DNA of 64,000 nucleotides from Chamaecyparis obtusa (taxonomy: Eukaryota; Streptophyta; Pinopsida; Cupressales; Cupressaceae): assembly GCA_027943335.1 (NCBI GenBank), contig BSBK01009267.1, forward strand, positions 808,501 to 872,500. The letters run 5' to 3'. Every line of letters starts with the position of its first letter. Within the stretch, counting starts at the first letter, position 1. This document shows positions 25,106 to 36,725 of the stretch, in pieces. The notes under the pieces are model-generated. The model saw nothing but the letters and a program-made list of their open reading frames with translations. It made no database searches and was not told where the DNA came from. Made by a program: the position numbers and the translations under genes.

Positions 25106-25993
25106 TGTTGGAAAGTTGACTATAATGTTGTATATGACTCTAGATATAGTGTTGTCATTATGGAAACAAAGTCATATAGTGTTTTGGAGTCAACGCACTT
25201 AATTAGAAGATACAAAATTGGCTAAGTACAAAATATTGGATAGTTAATAGAGCACCAGTAGACAGAGCATCAGTACACATGTGTATGACCGAGTTATAGT
25301 ATGCACCCTTGAAGGTAAGATGGTAAGAGTATATTCATGCTAAGTCTAAGAGTGCATGATCAGAAGATACAGTATGAAAAAGATACAGATAGTTGAAGTT
25401 ACACAGCTAGTGAATGCAAAAATAGAACAAAATATGCAGACGACTGGTAGTATTTGGTTTAGCGGTTATAATACTATTTTGTAAAGGCTATGTGCCCATT
25501 TTAATTAATTTATAGACATGTAATCATTTTTGTTTGTAAACACGCTTGAGCCAATTCAATTGGAATCATTATATAATCGGTTATAGGCTGACCTAGTTAA
25601 TTATTTTGATAGCGCATATAAATATGAGACACGCCCTTTGTAATAGGAAAAATGATTGAATAGAGAGTTGAGATAAGTAGAGTAGAAGTGTGCAAAGAGT
25701 TCTTAAGATGTATTAGATATTTTCAAGAGGTCAAGGCATCAATGCATCAAAGAAACTGATCTGACAAGCAGTGTCACAGTTCCAGTTCATCTAGCAGATA
25801 TAGTGTGTATCTGAGATCAGAAGGTTGTAGCCTTCACCACTTGAGTAGTGAGCTCTAGGACAGTGTGTCCCCACCCCTAACAAGGTTATTGTAAAAAACT
25901 CCTAACAGGGTCTAACCCTTGACAAGGTCACTATACTAAAAGGATTGTAAAGACAACTCCTAACAAGGTTAAGGATCTTCTAACAAAGATCAT
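25106..25993 (+). mobile_element. 5' LTR of element A, first part
   Basis: It aligns along its length with 35095-35383 and 42733-43167. A TATA box (TATAAATA) is at 25617-25624. The LTR is cut by element B after ATCAT (25989-25993) and resumes at 29811. Confidence 0.88.
25617..25624 (+). promoter_or_regulatory. TATA box of element A 5' LTR
   Basis: TATAAATA is conserved at the matching place in the 3' LTR (near 42951), which supports a real promoter of the retroelement. Confidence 0.55.
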
Positions 25994-26341
25994 TGTTAGA
26001 GTAATTACATTTTACACTTATTAATTAGATCACTTCGATTTAATTAATTAAGTTGTCTATTACTCTAGTTTACTTAATTTGTCTCCTAGGTGTATATAAT
26101 TAATTTTTTATATTAATTATTATGCGCAACCTATCTTTTTACCTTTTTTAGCGTTTCGTTCACCTTATAGGTTGAACTTTTGTAATTATTTTTTGACACT
26201 TCATAATGGAATACAATTTCTCTCACACCACTGAGATTTTCCAATATTTTCTTTTTGTGTCTTCTGCTTCCTTCCAACAATAGGTCATTTGCATGTAGGT
26301 GTTCTTGGCGAACTGTGAAGTTGGATTTCTCAACTTCTACA
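25994..26341 (+). mobile_element. 5' LTR of element B
   Basis: It is 348 bp, starts TGTTAGAG and ends TTCTACA, and matches 29458-29805 along its whole length without length change. Confidence 0.92.
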
Positions 26342-26353
26342 TGGTATCAGAGC
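26342..26353 (+). promoter_or_regulatory. primer binding site (tRNA-iMet) of element B
   Basis: TGGTATCAGAGC is complementary to the 3' end of plant initiator tRNA-Met, the usual primer of plant copia elements, and it directly abuts the LTR end. Confidence 0.85.
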
Positions 26354-27410
26354 TCCCCTACTGCTGCCTATTTTGGTGTTTTTGAAGCAATTTTTGAGGA
26401 TAAGGGTTTCAAGTTTTTTCAGATTTGGTATTCTCTGCATGACATTATTTTTTGTTTCTTTTTTTCCTGGAAAAAAGAATTTATTTATTTTAGCACTTTT
26501 TACAGGCGCTACAGTTCTTTCAGGGTTTTTTTCTTCAATCTAGAGGAATTGTTTTTTTTAGAGCATTTTGAGCAAAAATGGATGCTACTATTGTGCTCAG
26601 AGAGCTAGGGAGATCAACTTTTCATATAAAATTTGTGGTTTTTGGCCATAGTGACCTCTCAGGAAAAAATTTTCATTCCCAGGCTATACGACATGCTTCC
26701 TGAGAAAAAAATTAAAAAATCTTTAAAAAACATGCCCCACAGGGATTTCTCTAGAATGTGCTGCCCATGCTGCCACCACACCACCCCAACGCCGCTCTGA
26801 CTCGACCCATGCTCAGCCCCCACCGACACACCACCCTCTGGCCGCTTGATAGCTACATTGTCACAATGTCTTCTGGGAGCCGCCAGAGAGCCACCGGCCA
26901 CCGGCACCTCCACCTAGTCGCCACCGCTTGGAAGACATAGGTGACATCACCTGTGAGGTCACTTGCCAACTAGCTTTTTTTGGTGGTTTTTCAAATTTTT
27001 CTAGCTAGACGGTCCCATGACGTGTAGAGGGCCGTCAAATTTTTTCCTGTCACCAATTTTTTCCAGAGAGCTATTTTTCGGAGGGGCAGTTGGTTTTTTG
27101 GCCATATCTTTTGCATACAGTGTTCATTTTCAGAAAATGAAATATCGTCAGAAAGGTCTTTCCAAGCCCGTCACTCTTGTATAGGTTTCATTTCCTAATT
27201 TTTCCATTTGATTAGCTATTTTTGGCATCAAAGTGGAGGCTTAATTTTTTCCTCTCTACATTTGGAAATCAAGTTTTTCCCTTGTTTTTTTGTGCGTACA
27301 TACTTATTTGAAGTGTACAAGAGATAGTATAATATTTTGTGGGGGGGTGCAAATTCTCTTTCTGTCATTTATTTCAAAGAGACCTTTCTACTTCTGTCTA
27401 CTTTCTCTCA
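26354..27410. other. 5' untranslated region of element B with a GC-rich island
   Basis: No gag motif is present before 27411. A segment of about 180 bp (26755-26935) is rich in C and G ('gccaccacaccacc', 'cggccaccggcacc') and stands out from the AT-rich surroundings. Short frames on both strands over this island have no family match. Confidence 0.5.
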
Positions 27411-28666
27411 ATGGCAAACTCTTCTGTCACCCACCTTACACCTCACAACTACCACACTCGGAAAGGATAGATGACTAGATTGCTTATGGAAAAAGGGTTA
27501 TGGTCATGCCTCGATGAGGCTCAACCAGTTCTATAGAGGCCTTATGAGGCTCTTATGTAGATAAATAGGATGGATGAGGCAATGGGCCTCATTGCACTGA
27601 ATATTTCACATCGGTTTTTGTTCCACCTAGATGGTTTGACCACACCTAGGGCTACGTGGAAGAATTTTTCCACCTTGTTTGGCACAATGAATGAGTTCAG
27701 GGTTCTCCAGTTAGATGTAGAGTTCACCTCCTTGGTACCTAAATCATTCACTAGCATTGAGGACTTCTTGATGAAGTTCAAGTCTCTTCGATCTATTTTA
27801 CAAGTTTCTAGAAAGATGAAGTCAGATGATGAGTGTATCTTTCTGATACTCTCAAAGCTTTGAGGTCCTTATCATATTTTCACTTCTACCTTCTACTCCA
27901 CTATGGATGCATTGGGTGCATGACATGTGATGCCCTCTTTTGAGAATTTTTGTGATAGGTTGACTTGTGAGCAATCCAAGCTCAATCAGATGGATTCACT
28001 CATAAGTTCATAGTCACAGGCATTTCTTGCCAAGACACCTCAGGATACACATAAGTAGAAGCCAAAGCTAATATCAGATTCCTCTTCTCAGCACTCTACT
28101 GGCCCACCATCTTCTTCTAAGAAGGAGAAATAGAAGACTGAGAGCCCTACATGTTCCTATAGTCAGAAGGGACCTCATGATGAGTCACATTGTTTTCAGA
28201 AGAGATTTGATGGCTATGAGAAATAGATTGCAAATTTGCAAGCTCTTCTTCAGAAGAGCACTATTTCCTCTCCATCCTCTTCTACCTCACAGGGGTCTTC
28301 TTTTTAGTCTTCTTCCACATCTTCAACATCTGGACAATATTTTGGATATTGTCACGCATTACGAGCATCCATTACATCCCCTTCACAGGTCCCTTGGATA
28401 CTAGATTTAGGTGCTTCTCACCATATGGTATCTTCTCTTCTTTTGAGGCTTCTCCTATTCCTCACATTCTCATGGGGAATAACACTATTATGATAGTCTA
28501 TGGGAAAGGTTCTGTAGGCATTCAGGATGGCACATTCAATGATGTATTATATGTTCCATCTCTATCTGCAAACCTTCTCTTGATTTATCAGATTACACTC
28601 ATTGGGTCAGGGAAGACAATTGAGCTCACGATAGATTTAGTCTTAATCTGGGATAGTGCGACATGA
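27411..28666 (+). pseudogene. copia gag (UBN2-type) and start of protease, element B
   Basis: The readable frame starts MANSSVTHLTPHNYHTRK and has several stops. A gag-polypeptide (UBN2-like) region follows: GLIALNISHRFLFHLDG, ATWKNFSTLFGTMNEFR and SIEDFLMKFKSLRS (27570-27863). A knuckle-like CSYSQKGPHDESHC lies near 28153-28195; its second Cys is Ser. The protease opening WILDLGASHHM is near 28390-28425, where the family has D-S/T-G, so the active-site triad is broken (Ser to Leu, a single C to T). Then come NDVLYVPSLSANLL and a stop at about 28666. Downstream reading near 28781-29026 (FSPDSVSSAVIPP) resembles a linker, not an enzyme. The missing integrase-RT part indicates internal deletion. 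Confidence 0.82.
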
Positions 28667-29457
28667 GGCATTGTTGTTATAGGGATAGTTGATCATTTGA
28701 CCTATCTCTACACCTTCTCACACTTTGGTCCACCATCTCTATTATCAGAGCACTGCTCTCCTCTTATGTGAGAGCATCATGTGGGGCAGGTAGGTCACTT
28801 GAACCTCTGTGTTGTTCCTGAGACCACTTATGTGACTACCTCACCACATCTTGTTGAAGTTTCCTCTCTTCAGCAAGACTCTTTTTTAGCACTGCCAGAC
28901 CCTCCAGCTCCATTCATCAAGCCACTAGGTGCAATTATTGAGGATTCTATAGAGGACATTCATCTCTTCTCTCCTGATAGTGTCAGCTCAGCTGTCATAC
29001 CACCTACATTGGGGATTCCCTTTTAGGATCCTCATGTCTACTCCTTTGAGCATCATCTCAGCCTTCTAGTGACACCTCATCTTTCAAGGTTACCTCTTTA
29101 GTTTTCACTTCCTTTCACTCCTTTGTATTGGAGTCATGGTGGTTTGTTCATTGATCCAGGAGTTCTTTCATTCTAGGGGGGCTTTGGAGCCTCGATCCTC
29201 TCTCACGAGGGGGTTGGTAGTACACATTGTACTTATGGCTTTGAGAGAGTCTCTTGAAGTCATTAGTTTTTTTCTTTTTCTTTCTTTTATATCTCTTTTT
29301 GGAGAGGAGTTTTCCCCACTGGGTTTTCTCCTTTGTCTCATGTTTACAGAGTTTTCCTTGTATTGGGTACCTGATCAGGCCTTGTTGTCAGGACCCATTT
29401 ATTGCTTTCATAGCTGCGCTAGGTTAGCTTATCTCCTGAGCTTCTCTTAAGGGGGGG
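28667..29457 (+). other. 3' internal region of element B with polypurine tract
   Basis: Partly open frames lack any pol motif. The tract 'aagggggggg'-like run at 29449-29457 directly precedes the 3' LTR. Nothing else was recognised. Confidence 0.6.
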
Positions 29458-29805
29458 TGTTAGAGTAATTATATTTTACACTTATTAATTAGATCACTTT
29501 GATTTAATTAATTAAGTTGTCTATTACTCTAGTTTACTTAAGCTATCTCTTAGGTGCATATAATTAATATTTTATATTAATTATTATGCGCAACCTAGCT
29601 TTTTACCTTTTTTAAGGTTTCGTTCACCTTATAGGTTGAACTCTTGTAATTATTTTTTGACACTTCATATTGGAATACAATTTCTCTCACACTGCTGAGA
29701 TTTTCCAATCTGTGCTTTTTGTGTCTTCTGCTTCCTTCCAGCAACAGGTCATTTGCATGCAGGTGTTCTTGGTGAACTGTGAAGTTGGATTTCTCAACTT
29801 CTACA
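29458..29805 (+). mobile_element. 3' LTR of element B
   Basis: It is 348 bp and is preceded by the G-run polypurine tract and followed by the ATCAT target copy. Confidence 0.92.
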
Positions 29806-29810
29806 ATCAT

Positions 29811-30041
29811 AAGACATTGGTATATATTATTAGTGGGTGTCAATTCCCACTGGGGTTTTTACCTATTTGGGTTTCCCTATAACCATATTGGTGTTATGTG
29901 TTGTGTTCATCTATCTTGTTTATGTTAATGTTCATTTCAGTACTTATGCATTCAAGTTAAGTTTAAAGATTAAAGTGAAAAAGATTAAATATAGTGAACA
30001 CTGATTCACCCCCCCTCCTCTTAGTGTTCCCATTCCTAACA
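29811..30041 (+). mobile_element. 5' LTR of element A, last part
   Basis: It continues the LTR after element B and matches 60920-61150 closely ('ttattagtgggtgtcaatt', 'gattcaccccccctc', 'cattcctaaca'). Confidence 0.88.
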
Positions 30042-30043
30042 AT

Positions 30044-30055
30044 TGGTATCAGAGC
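30044..30055 (+). promoter_or_regulatory. primer binding site (tRNA-iMet) of element A
   Basis: TGGTATCAGAGC lies two bases after the LTR end, the same spacing as in element C. Confidence 0.85.
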
Positions 30056-30095
30056 TCTGGTCCTCAGAAAATAAGTTTAACCACTTGAGGAGATC

Positions 30096-31226
30096 ATGGA
30101 CGAGACATAAATGAAACATCTGAAAAGAAATCTTGAAACTTCTCTTGAATACCTGGACAGATCTAAAAAAGAAATTGAAGAACTAAAAGAAAAAGTTGGT
30201 GATGCTCAAGCAGTCATCAAAAGACTAAGGAAAGATTTAAAAAAATGTTCTACCAGTGATTTAGGGATCATGGTCAAAAAGATAAATGAAGAGAACACAT
30301 CTCTGAAAGATCAGATTGAAGAATTGGATGGAAAGATAACTAACAATCAAGAAGTCTATGATGAACAGATCAAAGAAAACATTCAACAGAATGAAGAATT
30401 GAGGCAAGCAAACATGGAAATCTTGGTGCTAAGAAACAACAAAGAAATCTTGGATTCTGAATTAAAAGAAGCAAAGAATCACATTGATAAATTACACACA
30501 AGCAAGAATCTAATAGAATCTCAATTATATGCTTGGAAACTTAAAGGAGATACTAGCGGTATTGGATTCAATAAAGCACAAAATCAGATTGACAATATGC
30601 AAGAAAGAATGAAAGCACCAGAAGACACCTTAGATACTAAGGAGACTAGAAATCAGACTAAAAATCATAACGAACCATCTAAGGATGAGCACAAGCAAGT
30701 AGACTGAACTTGTTATGCATGTAACAAGCATGGACATATAGCAAGGAATTGTAAAGAGGTAAGACCTTTCAATGGTTACTATTATTCATGCAATAAATTT
30801 GGTCATAAAGCTATGAATTGTAAAACAAGTTAGAAGAACAAGACTTAGAGTAATCAGAGAAATCAGAATCAAACAAATACAAGAAGTTCTTAGAGTATTA
30901 CATGTTAGATATGTAATTATAATGGTCATATAGCTAGACAGTGTAAAATGGTGACTCATATCAATGCGCCGAGGAATTTAAGGCTTGCAGTTATTTGTCA
31001 CTCTTGTAACAAGGATGGACACATCTCAAAGTTTTGTAGATCAAGAACGCACAGTTAGGAAAGCTCTAAAAAGCCAGAAGAATCAATATTGGATACTGAA
31101 GGAGAAGTCAAGTTTGTGAAAGATTCGGAAGGTGCAAGCATGATTTGGTCAGAGGCAAAGAAGGATAAAATTAATGAGTATGTATTGGATGCATCCATAG
31201 TGGACGCACCCTCTACATTTGGATAA
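30096..31226 (+). pseudogene. gag-like protein of element A: coiled coil plus CCHC knuckles
   Basis: From ATG at 30096 the frame is open except for a stop after four codons up to 30707: about 200 residues of heptad-rich coiled coil (KKEIEELKEKVGDAQ, EENTSLKDQIEELDGK). After a stop the frame continues with zinc knuckles CYACNKHGHIARNC (30714-30755), YSCNKFGHKAMNC with its first Cys changed, CNYNGHIARQC (partial) and CHSCNKDGHISKFC (31000-31040), then an acidic tail to the stop at 31224. The knuckles point to nucleic-acid binding, as in Gag. No UBN2-type capsid domain is visible. The layout equals that of element C's intact ORF1. The protein is broken by stops, several where TGG, CAG or CAA would be expected. 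Confidence 0.8.
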
Positions 31227-31646
31227 ATGGCCCTTAGGGTCATAGAGGGAGCCAATTTTGCTCTAAACCCCTACACAGCTAGTATACTCACCCTTAGAGT
31301 ATGTGCCTTTGGATTTAATCTTTTGGAGACTTATAGAATCTATGTGCAAGAAAGCACAACCTGATTGATTGTATAATGAAAGTTGGAGATTTTAAGTGAA
31401 AATCTAGTTTACGCGGCAAGCATTAATAGTAAAATTTTTACTTTAAAGTACATAGAGACTTGTAGACCATTCATTGCATTCAATTTTGAGTGATTGGAGA
31501 GAATTGAAGCCCTAGAAATTTTTTGTGAAGGATTGAAGCTTGATTCACCAGCAAAGAAGTGTATTTGATTGTTTACGGAAGCCCTAATCCGTCACAACAA
31601 TTTAGAAGCTCTTGGAAACCTAAGTGAAGTGATAAACAAGTAAGTT

Positions 31647-34600
31647 ATGGCTACTCCTATTGTGTTTGATGTTGCGGAGAAGAAGAGATACATTTTCAAG
31701 AGGTACCCTTTCAAATCTACCCTAGATGATTTAGAACGAGCATTCTCCCGAACCCCTATTGGTGTTATGCATGTTGAAGACATCCGTGCATACATATACT
31801 GTAAGAAGGAGCCAGTAGGTCTTGAAAAAATTAGAGTGCACATTGAAACTATGATGAAACCAAAAAAACCTTCCTTGATGAGTTTGTGCAGTTAGAGAAT
31901 CATCCCATAGTTGATTATGCTATGACATTTGAGTTTTATGAGTTTGAATGGATAAATATTTTTCTTAGCAGAATTCATGATGACCTATTTGGGATAGGTG
32001 AAGTTCCAATAAGGATTAAAGGAGACCTAATTCATGAGATGACAGGTCTCTCTAAGAAAGGTGTCATTCTTCTAGCAGGCAAGGATGTGAGAAAACATGC
32101 AAGTCAAGAAGTGATAGGCGCAGAATGACTATCGAGCCTATAGAGGAGAAAGACATCAAATTGATGTCTATGATATTAGGGTATAGGTTCCAACACACCA
32201 GCAGGGTGAATAGTGTGTCAATGGCCACAATTCTTGCAACAATAAGACTTGTGAGAGCAAATGGTGAGTTTAATCTGTGCGAGATCCTGCATGCACAACT
32301 GATAGACAATATCAAATCCATTAAACATGACAAGACCAAAATATTTAGATTCAGGTCTTTGATCATATACATGTACTTCCACATACTTGGAAAGGTGTCA
32401 GATTTGTATTTGGCCAAGAGTATTCCTACAATGCCACAGATATCCTTTAAGGCATCTACTAAAAGTACACTAAAGGATTACACAACACTATAATTGAAGA
32501 CATTTAGGGCCAAAATGTAGATGAGGTACAGAATACCAGAGAGTATTGTTGAGAAATAAAAAGATAGCATTTGCTTTATGGTAGAGACTGATGTAACATG
32601 TATGGAAGCAGTTGAGCCAAGAAAAAAGTGGATCCCTCCACTTGGATATGAGGTTGATGAAAAAGTCCTAGAAGCATATGCACAAGTATTTCTATCAGCC
32701 CCTAAGGACCCTAATGAACCAAGATGGGGGACTTATGAAGAGAAAACAAGAGAATTTGATGGTGTTTTGAACAACACAGTAACTAAAAGAAAAGTAGCCA
32801 AGGTTACTTTTGAGATCCTCAAAATTCATGGAGTAACTCAAGTAGACCTTGAAAAAGAAACACAAGAAAAGATTGCTTTGGGAATTGAGAGTGCATCTGC
32901 AGCAGAAGAAAAGGAAGATGATCCTAAGTTAAAGAAGGTCAAGATTGAGAAATTTGAAGATCCCAAGGATAAATAGGACAAATTGATGTTGTCCCTCCTA
33001 CGCCCACAGAAACAATTGATCTTACAGCTCCTCTGGAGTATAAGGAAATGCCCAAGATGAAGAAATAAATTAGCACAAGTCATCCATCCTCGCAAGAAAC
33101 AAGAAGTAGGAAGAATACTCAAGCACCTCCAGAGGTAGGTTTCAGACCTAGTCTTTAAGTGTTGATTACAAGGATTGTTGATGAAGGAAGATTGGATCAG
33201 ATAGGAAAGTTTTATGAAAATTCAAGTGAAATTAACAAGTCAGAGATTCATGGCATGATCATAAAACATATGACCAAGTTCAAAAAGATAGTCTTGGAAA
33301 TGAAAATAGTCATCCCGGACAGTGTTTGGAACATCCTGGAATCCTTGAAGAGACATGCCATTGAGGAGGATCTAAGAATAAGATAAAAGATTCTAGATGT
33401 GTTCTTTACAATAGAAAATACTACTAGTAGATCTGGTGAAGCTGCATCTAATAACAAAGTTAAGGACATTACACATAATGGATAAGAATTTTGAGTTGAC
33501 AGCAAAAGAGACATAAAAACCCTTTGAGAAAGTTTTTCTGAATAGGCACATGCACCCACCTACTATGACCACAGCTCAAGTGCCCACAAAAGTAGTCAAG
33601 GAGTCAGATATCACTATTGTACCAGTAACAGGTCCTTAGAATTCAGCACCTACAATTGAAACACCTATAGAGGCATAAAAGTCTGCACCCATGATAGAGT
33701 CAAAAAAGGACATCACTATCATTATTGATAATGTAGAGATTGCTATGGCAGCTACAGATAAAGACTTGGACAAGTTTGAAGAGGCTTTTGTAAGAACACA
33801 AGAGGCTGAAACACTATGCAGTGACAATTCACCCAAGTTACAACAAGGAGGTAAAGAAGAAGAGAAGGAGAAAGAAAAAGAGACACAAAAAGAAGAAGAG
33901 AAAGAAACACAAAAAGAAGAAGAAAAGGTAGAAGAAAAGAAAGGAGAAGAAGAGTTAAAAGAAAATGAAGCAATAGACAAGCCATCTATTGAAATGAAAA
34001 TAAGAGTAAAGAAAGAAGTGGTGGATAGCACTCCTATCACTCCATTACCCTCAGCATCATTGTTGACAAGATTAACACTAGACACCACTAGTTTGGATTC
34101 TTGGGGAGAAGAAGACCGGATCAAGATCAATGTCTTAGCCATGGAGAAAGAAAAAGAAAAATAGGTAATGAGGAACCCCCTGTTTGTTGAATCGGTCAAA
34201 TTATTGAACAGTCTATTACCTTTAGACAAGAAAATGTCTAAGGTCAATACAGTTGATGATGTTAGTAACATCCTTACAGCTTTTAAGACTAATTTCTCTA
34301 GTTTGGAAGTGTCTGAATCTCAAGCTGCAGAAGAGAAGTATATGAAGAAGAGGCTAAATGAATTGGTTAGCAACTTTACACTTGACCTAATTTCCATAAA
34401 GATTGGTCAAACATCTTTGAAGGAGTTTGCAGCAAAGGGCAGCAAGATTATTGATGACTGTATGGATAAGGATAAACTGACAGATGATCATTTCAAGAAG
34501 ATCCAAGAGGTTGAGGCAATGATAGAAAATGTTAAGAAATTAGTGAATGATCCCTCCATGGATGTCAACATGTGTAATAATGTGTACCAAGGATAGATAG

Positions 34601-34884
34601 ATAAGATTGAATAAGCTGCGAAAGAGATGTCTAAGATAAGGGCAAGGTAGACATAGCTCAGGAATGCTCTTGCCCCCTCTCTAGATATTCTAAATCAGAA
34701 CATCAAGGAGATCAATGCCACCATGGTGACATATGATCAAGGTCCTAGCACATACTTGGGAAAGATGGAGAAGCTACAATATGCATTATGTGCCCATCTA
34801 CAGATTGTTAATGCACTAATTTCATTCTAGAAGCAAGAGATCCAAAACTTACAGATAACATATCCAGATGTTCTAACATTGTAA
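31647..34884 (+). pseudogene. second ORF of element A (homologue of element C ORF2), decayed
   Basis: It starts MATPIVFDVAEKKRYIFKRY and is split by stops and frame changes into several open pieces (31647-31895, 31886-32128, 32125-32493, 32578-32976, 33159-33386, 33691-34164, 34168-34596). Clear matches to element C's ORF2 exist: LSRIHDDLF.IGE with LIHEMTGLS here against LSRVHDGKI.LEQ with MIHHVTGLP there, and KIFRFRSLIIYMYFHI here against PCKFGSLIVCLFFYVQ there. A Lys/Glu-rich linker (33840-33970) and a helical C-terminal part follow, again as in C. No pol motif or clear membrane span is seen. It occupies the place of the envelope-like ORF of Sirevirus elements; that relation is inference. 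Confidence 0.72.
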
Positions 34885-35080
34885 GTACTTGTAGACATAT
34901 AATTTTTTGAAGCACCTTTGTCATTAATGTCAAAGGGGGAGTAATGTATAGAATATGGAGTCTTATATGTAAAGAATATTTATAGTAAAAATGTATAAGA
35001 GAGATATAAGAATATGTTAAAGAATTTTTGTATAAGGGTACAATTAGTAACTTTTCCATATTCCTTTGTTGCCATCAATG

Positions 35081-35094
35081 AAAAAGGGGGAGAT
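35081..35094 (+). promoter_or_regulatory. polypurine tract of element A
   Basis: 'aaaaagggggagat' lies immediately before TGTTGG, the start of the 3' LTR. The same GGGGGAGAT word serves element C. Confidence 0.88.
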
Positions 35095-35383
35095 TGTTGG
35101 CACATTGACTATACTATTGTATATGACTAGATATAGTGCTATCATTATGGCAACAAAGTCATATAGTGTTTTGGAGTCAATGCACTTCATCAGAAGATCA
35201 GAAATTGGCTAAGTATAGAAGACTGGATAGTTAACAAAGCACCAGTCGATTAGAGTGTCAGTGCACATGCATATGACTAAGTTATGGTATGTGCCCTTGA
35301 AGATAAGATGGTAAGAGTATATTCATGCTAAGTCTAAGAGTGCATGATCAGAAGATACAGTATGACAAAGATACAGACAGTTG
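35095..35383 (+). mobile_element. 3' LTR of element A, first part
   Basis: It aligns with 25106 onward and is cut at 35383 by element C after the AGTTG target copy. Confidence 0.88.
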
Positions 35384-36485
35384 TGTTGGAAATATTCAGG
35401 AATTAACCAAGTTACTGAGAGGGGAGGGGTGAATCAGTAACTTCAAATTCTCTTCTAATTTTAACATGTATTTTACTTTTAACCTTTGCATACAGAAAGC
35501 ATGAAACTAAAAGAGCATTCACAATAAAGACACATGGATTTGGTTACCCAGAAACCTTCCAAAAGAAAGTAAAACTGGGGTGGGGATGAAACCCACAAAG
35601 CTTTAATACTGCAGAATAAAGTTGGCCGGTTAAGGCTTACAATTTGATCACTTCCGATGATCTGCCCTGTTAGGAGCAATAAGGATTGCTAAATCCACCC
35701 TGTTAAAGGATTTACAAACATACAGTGAAGTATGCACTCGGTAAAGAGATTTATACAAAGACTGTTAAGTCTACCCGGTTAAAGGATTTAGTACTGATTC
35801 ACCTGTTAGAATGAAACAGTAGATCTCTGCTTTGCAACTGGATTGCTGAATGAGATTCGCTGATGTACTGATCACCTTCTGTGATGAATTTGTCTTTTCT
35901 GTATCTTATACTTCTGAAGCCTTCTGCAATTCGCTTATTTCTGCCTTTGTTACTCTTTTATATATTCTGTATCATATATTTCATTACTTGTGCATATATC
36001 TTTTATTTCTACATCATTGTTTATATACAGATTTCAAACAATTAATTACAATTACAATTGCACAGTCGGCTTGACAAATAAACATAAGTGCTACTAAGTC
36101 GGCCCAAATATGGTTACTCGGTTCCTTCACACTGACTCGGTGACTTTCTGATACTCGGCGTCCACTGCATTACTCGGCATCGTCATGCACTCGGTAGAAG
36201 TGAAGGCACGGTTCATACTGATCACTCGGTAGGTATTGAACTCGGTAAGCATTGGTGACTCGGTAGACAAGATGTTACTCGGTTTTCATTGTCTGCTCGG
36301 TTTGCACTGTCTGCTCGGTTTGCACTGTCTGCTCGGTTTGCACTGTCTGCTCGGTTTGCACTGTCTGCTCGGTTTACACTGTCTTCTCGGTTTACACTGT
36401 CTTCTCGGTTTACACTGTCTTCTCGGTTTACACTCAGAATGCTAATAAGTGTTGTCACTAGTGGCAATACTGCTTAATGCCAACA
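35384..36485 (-). mobile_element. 3' LTR of element C (left copy)
   Basis: It is 1,102 bp; in element orientation it starts TGTTGGCATTAAGC and ends TTTCCAACA. It is rich in the word ACTCGGT/ACCGAGT. A TATA box (TATATAAAA) lies on the minus strand near 35956-35965. It holds seven full 18 bp units (36301-36426). Confidence 0.92.
36301..36426. repeat. 18 bp tandem array in U3 of element C, seven units
   Basis: Four units of TTTGCACTGTCTGCTCGG are followed by three of TTTACACTGTCTTCTCGG. In element orientation the array lies upstream of the TATA box, where enhancers sit. Frames running through it on both strands are repeat artefacts. Confidence 0.93.
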
Positions 36486-36500
36486 ATCTCCCCCTTTGGC
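36486..36500 (-). promoter_or_regulatory. polypurine tract of element C
   Basis: On the minus strand 'gccaaagggggagat' runs straight into TGTTGG. The phrase AATGCCAAAGGGGGAGAT is typical of Sirevirus-like copia elements, which supports that affiliation. Confidence 0.88.
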
Positions 36501-36725
36501 ATTAGTGACAAAAACACTTATTGGCCAAAATTTATATACACCGAATCATGCTGAGTTTTATTTTGATTTTTCAAAATTTGTCTTTGTTATAGGGCTATAT
36601 ACATTGTCTCCCCCTTTCAATGTGCTAACTGTTTCTTATACTAATCTATACAGTATACATCTCTCTCCTTCTATACATATCTCCCCCTTTTTGACGATAA
36701 TGCCAAAGGTGCATATACAATTTAT

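Larger units (their letters stand above)
25994..29805 (+). mobile_element. element B: internally deleted Ty1/copia LTR retrotransposon
   Basis: Two 348 bp LTRs (25994-26341 and 29458-29805) start TGTTAGAG and end TTCTACA, flanked by a perfect ATCAT duplication (25989-25993 and 29806-29810). A primer site matching tRNA-iMet (TGGTATCAGAGC) follows the 5' LTR directly, and a polypurine tract (AAGGGGGGG) precedes the 3' LTR. The internal 3.1 kb holds a copia gag and the start of protease, but no integrase, RT or RNase H motif was found. The LTRs differ at about 22 positions by eye (about 6%). It depends on another element for movement and is now decayed. Confidence 0.92.

Noticed and set aside
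29670..29882. 70-residue frame similar to one at 26255-26608, at first taken for a duplicated gene
   Set aside because: The shared part is the LTR of element B.
33636..34271. 211-codon minus-strand frame rich in Ser and Phe
   Set aside because: It is the antisense shadow of the Lys/Glu-rich linker of element A's second ORF (GAA/AAG codons read as TTC/CTT).
35479..35679. 66-residue frame present identically at 41685-41885, which looked like a conserved small protein
   Set aside because: It is identical only because both lie in the two LTRs of element C; no motif or start context supports coding.
36301..36426. Possible CRISPR array
   Set aside because: Units are head-to-tail without unique spacers and lie in a plant retrotransposon LTR.
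36222..36477. Overlapping open frames on both strands (NREDSVNRAD and LGLHCLLGLH type repeats), again at 42428-42719
   Set aside because: They are translations of the 18 bp tandem array in the LTRs; unit length is a multiple of three, so all frames stay open by construction.
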